From: Ustulina deusta
Taxonomy: Eukaryota > Ascomycota > Sordariomycetes > Xylariales > Xylariaceae
Length of the DNA: 64,000 nt
Reading direction: 5' to 3'
NCBI GenBank assembly: GCA_023159155.1
Contig: JAJNNX010000028.1
Location: 496,001-560,000 of the forward strand
The stretch's first letter is position 1, and every line of letters begins with the position of its first letter. Positions 55,786 to 64,000 of the stretch are shown piece by piece. The notes beneath the pieces are model-generated. The model did not search any database. It had not been told where the DNA came from and worked only from the letters and a program-made list of their open reading frames with translations. Both the position numbers and the translations under genes were made by a program.

Positions 55786-58778
55786 GGCGATGAATTCGGC
55801 GACGGTGCAAATTGAAAAGAAGGCGTCTATAAGAGTACCGGACTGCGGGAGGAGAATTGGTCAAGCTAGGCTTGGATATCTCGTGTCGAGATCTCGGTGG
55901 CTGTTGGGCTTAAACCCGAATATGTGTCAGATAAAGACCGAGGCCGAATACGACACCGAGCTTTATGTAAGACGGCTTGCGAACAATTTGCTACCTATTT
56001 CGAGCATAGGCGACCCCACTATGACATGCTAGAATAGTAAGAACATTCATTGTGCTGATTCATCCTCAACAAAGAGCCTAGAGGTGTTTTAACCCTACCA
56101 ATTATGATTAATTATTATATTTTAAAGCAATAAATTACGTATCCTGTATCTATATCATTAATTATTAATCAATTATTTAGGTTGTCAGGTCCCTCACTCT
56201 ATTCTACGTGTGCATGCGTACTCTAACGGCTACAGCCCTATTGATATCAGTCCATGTAATGGGAAACAGAAGGTTAAATACTATCAAGCGTGGCAAGAAA
56301 CGCCACAGAGGTAAAAAATAAGTTATTTTCGTGAACTACTGTTCCAGGTGCATTAGTAATCCTGTAGTTTGAACACTATTTTGGTGTCTTGGGAAGCTAT
56401 AAAGCAGGTATGGGGAATATAGCGGGAATAATATGTATAGCATCTAGAGCATTGATTATTACTTGGTTTTTTATTTGTTGCACTTATCATTACGAAAGTG
56501 AGAGGAAAAAATTCAAGGTTAGATAAGAAGATTCAGTTTCGCTGTTCAGATAGGCTACACGTACCACTATGGAGTCAAGGAATCGAACGCGCCGTCAATT
56601 CTCAACAATTATTCTGGCGTGTTCGGGGGGATGCCAGCAGTTGTAGATGCATCTCCATGCAGCGAAATTTGCACGTACAGTTCGGAGGGAAACTTACTCA
56701 GGGAGGTAATGATAATTTAGAGTCAATAGAGCCGGGACTTATCCACAATACAAATTATTCCTTTCGCGGTTGATCAAAGAACTTATCTCATGATTTACCT
56801 ATTGGGCTTCTTGTTAGTCGTATTTGTTTCGGGTTATTCTGGCGGCACAGAACTAATATTTTGTTGCGCGTTCATCTCCCTTTTTTCTTCCTAGTTTGTA
56901 TCTTAACTGCGAATTACGATTTATTATCGGCCTCATTAGCCGGCATAACAACCTGAATGTAGGTGCTTTGTATTTTTTTATCGATATATTTTTAGTGGAA
57001 GACTTGAATCTTGGTCGTTCAGAATTCATTGTTCCAGCAAGAAAATTAGGCGGGAAATAAGAATACGAAGGGCAAGTTCCTAAGCCACAAACCTGCAAGA
57101 GATATCAACTCACGTGACTCCGAGAATCCGTTAGCAAACTACCTTAGGTACCTAGGTAGTCTAACTGCAGTCGAGTCTGCTACTTATATAAATGCTTGCC
57201 CTGTATTCCCTCCACTAATAGCCATGAGATGTATGGCAGCCAAAAGCTATCCTATTGTCTTTTTCTGTACAACACGTCTCTTGGAACAATCCTTTCCCAT
57301 TCCCACCATTTCCTACTACCAGGTACCTACCTAAGCGAGTAGTCTTCGACGGCTATTTAATCATTTTCCAGTATCCATATGATCTCAATCAACTAAAGTC
57401 AGTATCGACCATATCCCATAATTTCAGCTTCATCTGACATCTGTTGGCGGTCACCACCTAAAAGAGATTGAAAAATTTGTATTAAATGTGAGTACAATAT
57501 AGTCCAGCATTCCGTGTACTTCCATTCATGATACCCTAAAACTAAGTTGCTGTCCTAAATGGCGAATTCGTAGTTCTAGCGCCCGCTGTATATTGAGTCA
57601 AGCCTTATAGGGGATGATTGTTTCTACAGGGCATCTCGGTTTACCGACCGAGTACACAGTCATGGGATATGCATTCATAATTGCAGGGCTTGAAGGTATC
57701 CGACCAACATAACACAATTTATGGTGTCATAGAGATTACCACAAGGCGTGACTTGTAGATGCTTAAATCGATAACTTCTAAATTACCTAGATTAACTTGA
57801 ATAATGTGTAAAAAAGGTGTGACGGACTAGTGGGCCCTACGCTAGTCCCGAAGCAGTTGGTGAGGCTATTCGCAAGTGCCGTATGGGCTAGGTAGGAGAT
57901 GTAACCACTTGGACCGGAAGCACTTCGGGAGCTAAGTTAGCCGCTCACATACATATATAGCAAGCGGCCCATACAGGCTGGGCCGTTCACATAGACCAAT
58001 ATACATACCGTTTTCTGAGCCCTACATCCACCGCACCGTCAGAAAAGGGGTTTCAATACCTATCCTAACTGGCTAGGGGGGGATTAATATCCTCAACCGA
58101 GTACTAAAGCTACCCACGAATGTGTCCTGTGCCTTGACAGCCAAAAAAACGAAGAATCATGAGCTATAGGGTTGCACGGGGGATTAGGGGCACTGTAATA
58201 GTACATGCTAATACCTCATGGGATTTTGGCGTGTGCAGCATATGAGTTGCGTTGGTCTTGCCACACAACCAACCCTATTCCACGCTTGTCTTGAAAGTTC
58301 GCAGGAAACAGCTATTTTTGATTTGAGACAGATTGGCCGTGATAAACAAAGTCCTAGAATTTCCCGGGGCGCCTCTCTACTAAGCATCTTTTCGCGGGGT
58401 TGAGGAAGTGATGCGGAAGCTGATTGCTTGGAGAATCGTAGGGTAGGGGGATTTCGTGTGTCTAAACATGGTTGTTTCTCGTGTACGCAGTGCGCGACCC
58501 CCAAAACGAATTGAATACGAAAACTGAAAATAAATGATCTACCATGCAGAGAGTCTGACATAAAAGGCTCGTTTTTAAACCAATTAAAATGACCCGTGTT
58601 AGAAAGTCTCCAACCGTCTGACGTGTGTAGTATCCAACTACCCTTGCCGAAAACTTGACTGTTTCAACGCGGGTAAGTGATTGGGTAAGCTTACAACGCC
58701 ATCCAATTTTAGGCCAATTAGAGGCGAATACAATAGCCAGTGAATAATCGCTTGTATTTAAGGAACGGGCTAGACCTA
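55786..58778. other. AT-leaning intergenic region up to the transposon
   Basis: No gene supported; the longest frames (56498-56773 plus, 58208-58561 minus) have no motif. Bases 57818-58041 start TGTGACGG and end CCGTCA, and contain an ATATATAGCAAG TATA-like element. The block could be a 224-bp solo LTR, but no exact target duplication is visible. Confidence 0.4.
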
Positions 58779-58825
58779 CCGCATTCCTCGATTAGAACTT
58801 GACCGGCGCTAATAGCTTGGCATGC
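58779..58825 (+). repeat. Left terminal inverted repeat
   Basis: 47 bp, inverted partner at 61872-61918 with four mismatches. Preceded by TA. It contains the conserved core AACTTGACCGGCGCTAAT. Confidence 0.88.
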
Positions 58826-59839
58826 AATGATCTTTTTTGCTAGACCGTAATTAGAGAGCATTTACCTAAACAAATATTATATAAATGTGCTTGTTTTTAA
58901 TGGAATGTTTGTATAATGCCAACTTTTGTTAGCTAAACAGGTTTGCGGCCAGAATATATAGCTAAATTATGCGTTTTATAGCTAAAACGCATAAAATAGC
59001 TAAATTTTTTAATTTTAGCTAAATCGCACAAATCTAGCTAAATTATATAAATTTGTAATAATATTAATAGTATGACTAGTTAATATAGCTTACTAACCTA
59101 GCTAAAATAGCCCTAATACTACTACTTATACTTAAACTACGCGGTTAGATAAAAAAAGGTATTATAAAAGCTAAATATAGCTTTTTAAAGCCTATTAAAT
59201 AGGTTTATAAGCGTTATTTAAAACAAAAAAAAATAAAAGTACTATTATTTATTAAAAATTATTAAATCTTATTTGATCTAAATATTAATAGCAAATATAT
59301 ATTAATAAATAAAAGCCAGACTTTTATTAGTATTTTACTTATTATTAAAAAAAGCTTTTATAAACTTTTTTTTTAAAAAGCTACTATATATTTTAAAATA
59401 TCTAGCAAATAGTATATCTCTAACTAGTAAATATAACAAAAAATAATCTTTAGCAGTTATATTTTTTAGTTTAATTTTTGCTAGCTAGAATTAGAAGCAA
59501 TATTATAAAAAGAATTCTATTAAATAAAGCAAAATTAAAAGTTAGTAATAATTATTTAGTTCAAACAAAAAACAATAGCTATTTTTAATATTTTTTACTT
59601 TAATTGCAGTAATATATTTATATTTTTAAATAAATAATTTAAAAAGTTCTTATAGCACTATTAGATTAGCTATTATTAAGTTATATATATATTTATAAAA
59701 ATACTTAAAAAAATAATTAGCTATACTAATATATTTTTATAGTTTATTAAAAAAAACTTATAATATAACTGGTTTTAGCTTAATACTATATTAATAAGCA
59801 ATTTTATTAAAGGTATTAGTTTTAGTAAGTTTTTTTATT

Positions 59840-60595
59840 ACCTAATTATTAATATAAATAAAACTTTAATATTTTTTAAGTTTTTAATAGGTTATATATA
59901 TAATTTTATAAGTATTAAGTTAGTTAAAAGAAAAAATAATAAAAATAGGTAAAAAAAACGCTAAGCAACGCTAGTTTTAGTAATAATTACTAACGGGTTA
60001 TATATAAAAAAATTAAAACTTTTGATTATTTTCTATAACAAAAATAATATTTTTGCTAAAAAAAAACTATTATATTATAAAAATATTAATATAAGGTTTA
60101 ATATTACTGCGTATAATAACAAAAAATTGTTTAAAAAATAAATTAAAATAAACTTAGCTATTTATACCGAAAAAAATAACTGTTTATTAGTAATAAATAT
60201 AGTTAATTTCTATAAAACCCTATGGGTTAAAAAAGCGCTAGAAAACGCAAATATTTTAATAGTAATAATCCTGCCTAGCCTTACGGCTTATTTTTAACTA
60301 CTAGATATAGGATTTAATAAAGTTTTTAAGATCTAGCTATATAAAAAGTTAGATTTTTACTTAAAATAGTTAAATAAAATAAAAAAGTTGTTTAATAAGT
60401 AGTCAGTCGGCGCGAGATGCGTAATAGCAATTTATATTATTAGTAACGCATAAAAAAAAGCTTTTATAGCAAAAAATTAAGCTTTAGTTGCAAGGTTATT
60501 TAAAAAAACCAGTATTTCTATCTATTTAGATAGCTGCAATAACTATTTTATTAGTATTAAAAGTATTAATTTATTGCAGTTGCAGTTAAATAACT
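59840..60595 (+). pseudogene. Fossil transposase of the DDE_1 (pogo/Tigger-like) type
   Basis: One plus-strand frame keeps family order despite eleven or so TAA/TAG codons and no TGA. INKTLIFF stands where MDETPxxF is expected, i.e. the first catalytic Asp and the Glu after it have become Asn and Lys by G-to-A. Then YIYNFISIKLVK, ATLVLVIITNGLYIKKLK (compare T.VL..TADG.K), LLVINIVNFYKTLWVKKAL, and ILPSLTAYF-stop-LLDIGFNK where the family has Y-x-QPLDV..NK. SVGARCVIAIYIISNA follows. Frame integrity with only C-to-T/G-to-A damage points to RIP. The N-terminal DNA-binding part was not identified upstream of 59840. Confidence 0.75.
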
Positions 60596-61871
60596 AGTAT
60601 TGCTAGCCGGGTGAACATATAAACCTTAAAATCGCAAAAGTTATTACTGCTTTAAAAAGCAGCAATAAGTTTTTTATAATAGTAAAAGTCTTCGGAATGC
60701 CTTAAAATACCTATAAATACTTTTAAAATAAAGTATTAAAAAAAATATATAAGTAGCGTAGGTTATATATAAGTAGTTCAAAAATAGAAATAGTTAATTG
60801 GCTAAAAAATGCTAATACTATATAAATTGCTAATAATAACTATTAACCCTATACTAGCATACCTTTAAATTTGAACGCTAATTGCCTACTATTTTTAATA
60901 CAAAGTATAGTTATACTAGCTATAGCAAATATAAACTAAGTTATATAAAAAAATAGCATATAAATACTTTAATACGATTTAAGTAGTTGTAACATATTAT
61001 AATACTAAAATATATTACTAAGTACCTTTAAATTTAAAAATAATCTTGTTACCTAGCTAGAAATAAACTAAATTATTATTATATATATGTTTTGCTATTT
61101 ATTCTAAATGCTAACTTAGCTTTATTACTAAAAATATACTGCTAAAATACTTATAAAATATTAATATATATATATATATATATTTGTAAGCTTTATAATT
61201 AGTAAAATTAAATATTGTATTGCTAATATATATAAATATTCTTTAGGTATACTAGCAGTAATATAGCCCTTTCTAGTATAAATAACTCTATAGCTTATAT
61301 ATTTTAGTTTTATTGATTTAACATATATATTAAGTAGCAAGCTTAAGTAGTGTAGCAATAATAAATACTATTATAACTAAGAAAGCATATAAATCGCAGT
61401 AACGCTTTAATATTTATAATATTTGTTTATTAATATATACTAAGGCAAGGTAAACATGCTAAAATAGCAGTTAGCAGTGGTTCAAGGGGCATATATAAAT
61501 ATAAAAGTATAAGTCTGGCCGGCCCGGAATAGAGAGTTAAGATAGGTTTGGTTTTCTAAATCTATAAATACCTTATTAGTTATATAAATTAGGTATAATA
61601 CAAAATATTTATAAACAAGGTTAATTAATAGATTCTGTATAATTGGAATGCTAGTTTAATAAGGTTGGTGGATTAAAGGGCTAGGCTAAGTAATAGGGTT
61701 AATGGAGTAAAATCTTAGTGCTATATTTAGTTAGTATTAAAGCAGAAGAGATGGGTAAAAAATCAGAGTTTTATAGGGGAAAAGTAATATACCTATATAA
61801 AATAGGTGGCTAGCTAACGTATTGCTAGTTAGATTAAGGTTAAATTAATATGGTCTGTGCTGCATATTGAT

Positions 61872-61918
61872 GCAGGCCAAGCCATTAGCGCCGGTCAAGT
61901 TGTAATCGAGGAATACGG
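61872..61918 (-). repeat. Right terminal inverted repeat
   Basis: 47 bp, reverse complement of 58779-58825 with four mismatches. Followed by TA at 61919-61920. Confidence 0.88.
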
Positions 61919-62127
61919 TATGTCAAGTTCGCCTGTCTCATCGCCTGATTTTGACGGACAGTGGTCAAACAGGTTATAAATTGCGAAGCTTTTATACATC
62001 CTCACCTTCACCCAAGCCCCCACACTGTCCCAATTTTACACGGAAATCTTCATTGGTCAATAACAGACCATGTTTTAGCGGCAACGGTGTGCTCTATCAG
62101 CTATTGAGTCCCTGCATTGGAGAGATT

Positions 62128-64000
62128 ATGGCCTCATCTACGTTGTACAAAGAAGCCCTTGCAGCATTCAAAACCCAGATGCTACAAGAGCTTAAATCCG
62201 GCAAGGAACAAGAACTACTCGAGAACTTTTTGGCAACGCGAGAGGTCCCTCAACGAGCAGCTGAGGAGGCTAAGTCGCTCAAAATTCAGACGGGCAAGAA
62301 ATGGGGTGACCGAAATGTTGGGAAAGTAACGGTGCCGGCTCATTGGATTGATAAAATCATGGAGAACATCCAGAGGTTTATCGAAATCGGGAGTTTTGTA
62401 ATGGAAGGGGCACCGGAGAGTGCAGGGCTCGCGTGGCTCGCTGTTCGGCTAACTTTGTCAGCTATTCAGGGCAACTATGAACTCTACTCCTTATTTGGGA
62501 CCGGTTTGACAGACATCACCGAGATCATGGTCTTGATTCCGCATTACGATCAATTGTACAACAATGGATCCAAAATGTTGCGAAAGGGGGATTCGCTGGT
62601 GGGAATACTCTTTGACAACATAACGGAAGCATATGTCGCCGTTCTTCGATTCTCCTTCGAGATCAAAATGCACGTCTCGGCCAGCACATTAACGAAGGTC
62701 ACCCACGTCGTCGCCGATTTCTTTGGTGCCTCAAAACTCAAATTCCAAGACTTACTCGACAAAATCAAGACCCGCAAGTCGAGAGTGCTCGAGTATAGCA
62801 TGGCAGCGTACCAGCACAAATCGCTACAGTTCAATGAGAGACAAGAGGCCGATATGGAGGCCCTTAAGAAGAACCTGGATGATATGCGAAGCTTCCATGA
62901 TAGCGAAGAGAAGTACCGTGAGGAATTTATTGCCGAATGTCATGCAATGAATCAAACCATTGAGGCAATGACTAAACACAAGACCCCTTGGGACCTCGCA
63001 GTCGTCAACTTCGAGAAGACAAAAAAGAAGCTTAACCCCGAAGAGAGCACCCAGGAACCCCTGACGACCGCACTGAGTAGGCGTTTTGCAGGAACATGTC
63101 AATGGATACTTGAGGATAAGGAATTTCTTAAGTGGTATCAAGCACAATCCAGCGAACTACTCTGGGTCACTGGAGGAAAAGGTCTCATAGCTCGAACCCC
63201 AATCCCGCCATGGTGCACCCTGTTAATGTCACAATAGGTACCGGAAAGTCGACACTGCTAGGGTTCGTCTTCGAACATCTGTGCGAAAATATGGACAAAG
63301 ATAAGACGATCCCTATTTATTTCTCATGCGAGACAAGCACGAAAGCCAAATCGATTTGCAACACTCTGTTGTACCAGGTATACGCTCAAGCAAAAAATGA
63401 AGAGAATGATGTGCCTCTACTAGAAGCCTGCAATGCGGTGTTCTCGCATCCTAAGAACGCGGAACATACCAACGTCAAAGGTAATGAGCCTACAGCTAAA
63501 ACCAGAGGGAGTATAGCTCATATAATCGGAAACGATGATGCTATACCGGAGTTTGCAGTCGCTGTGCCAAAACTTTCAACACAACTGAAACGACCTGTCG
63601 TCGTCGTAATCGACGCAGTAGATTCTTTGCAGGCCGACGACCAAAAATACCTAATCGACCAATTTCGGACTGTGCTCCCCACGACCAACGAAACCGAATC
63701 TTCCAAGCTTCAGATCAAAATCTTAGTAGGGTGCCGCGCGCCGCTAAGATCCGGATATTCAGAGCTGAATGTGGAAAAGCACAATCATGATGATATGAAA
63801 ACTCGGCTTTCCGCAGCACTGAAGCCGCTGCAAGGAATATCCCCAGAAGAACTAGAGAAAGCGACAAACACCATCCTTCAGAAAGCCGGACCAAGTTTTA
63901 GCTACATCACGGAAATCGGGATCCCTTTCATTCGCCAGCCATTCCAAGGCCCGCTTGACAAGCGATTGGAATTTCTGCCCGAGCCTCGAGAGATGTCTAA
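62128..64000 (+). CDS. NLR/STAND NTPase (NACHT-like), 3' truncated by the window edge
   Basis: CDS join 62128-63181 and 63238 to beyond 64000; at least 605 residues. The 56-bp intron (GTCTCA...AATAG) was inferred because splicing restores the Walker A loop GGKGTGKSTLLGFVFEHL (about residue 350), whereas the unspliced frame stops at 63237. Walker B is VVVVIDAVDSL near 470, followed by a sensor-like KILVGCRAP. The N-terminal 340 residues form a helical domain (IMENIQRFIEIGSFVMEGAP, GLAWLAVRLTLSAIQGNYEL) with a coiled coil near 250-300, as in fungal STAND proteins where this part signals cell death or innate immunity. The repeat sensor domain lies outside. Start MASSTLYKEA is the first ATG; the frame upstream is leader. 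The transposon ends 209 bp upstream. Confidence 0.85.

Larger units (their letters stand above)
58779..61918 (+). mobile_element. RIP-degraded DNA transposon with terminal inverted repeats and TA target duplication
   Basis: A 3140-bp element. The left end CCGCATTCCTCGATTA... (58779-58825) matches the reverse complement of the right end (61872-61918) at 43 of 47 positions. Each end is flanked by TA (58777-58778 and 61919-61920), the target duplication used by Tc1/mariner/pogo-type elements. Between the ends DNA is almost pure A/T, rich in TA dinucleotides, the expected result of heavy repeat-induced point mutation. A DDE_1-type transposase fossil lies inside on the plus strand. Both ends are less damaged than the interior. 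Confidence 0.85.

Noticed and set aside
58900..61850. AT-rich block as a centromere or as AT-rich intergenic isochore
   Set aside because: Too short, and its ends coincide with inverted repeats and TA duplications while a transposase frame is readable inside.
1..64000. tRNA, rRNA or CRISPR features
   Set aside because: I looked for tRNA T-arm patterns (GGTTCGAATCC-like), 5S rRNA signatures and regularly spaced repeats and saw none; a covariance-model scan was not possible here.

Overview
The window is nuclear DNA of a filamentous ascomycete (Pezizomycotina, probably a Sordariomycete). The signs are short 50-160 bp introns with GTAAGT-like donors, CTAAC/CTGAC branch sites and CAG/TAG acceptors, together with a nonribosomal peptide synthetase (NRPS), a Zn2Cys6 regulator, HET and NLR-type proteins, a hydrophobin, a heme-thiolate peroxidase and several P450s. 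I cannot name the species. All exon coordinates were built by hand from reading frames and splice signals.

Layout. 0-10 kb: the 3' end of an NRPS (A-T-E-C, plus strand), a secreted PAF-acetylhydrolase-like hydrolase and a secreted beta-propeller protein resembling fungal saponin hydrolases. 10-26 kb: a gene-poor, decayed stretch with fossils of an MmgE/PrpD enzyme, an unidentified gene, a membrane protein, a P450 and a HET protein. Most carry nonsense codons one transition away from sense. Intact genes here are a small two-exon gene (11.0 kb) and allantoinase (19.0 kb). 26-32 kb: a DJ-1/Hsp31-like protein, a large TPR protein and a kinase-like gene that stops at the end of the kinase N-lobe. 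32-40 kb: mostly empty, with a possible decayed small gene (34 kb) and an F-box/membrane protein (36 kb). 40-44 kb: a heme-thiolate peroxidase and a five-exon P450 in convergent order. 47-52 kb: a hydrophobin, COQ1 and VMA12 sharing a divergent promoter, and a small ESCO-type zinc-finger protein. 53-56 kb: a five-exon Zn2Cys6 transcription factor. 58.8-61.9 kb: one AT-saturated DNA transposon. 62.1 kb to the end: the 5' part of an NLR/STAND gene.

The least obvious structure is the transposon. The AT-rich block is bounded by inverted repeats of about 47 bp that still match at 43 of 47 positions and sit between TA dinucleotides. Inside is a fossil DDE_1-type transposase whose damage is almost all C-to-T or G-to-A, the mark of repeat-induced point mutation (RIP). 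The element ends only about 210 bp before the start codon of the NLR gene.

How genes may work together: the peroxidase and P450 are both secreted/ER oxidative enzymes and could be a small oxidation pair; the NRPS and the adjacent hydrolase could share a pathway; COQ1 and VMA12 are housekeeping genes; HET and NLR genes belong to fungal self/non-self recognition. These links rest on position only.
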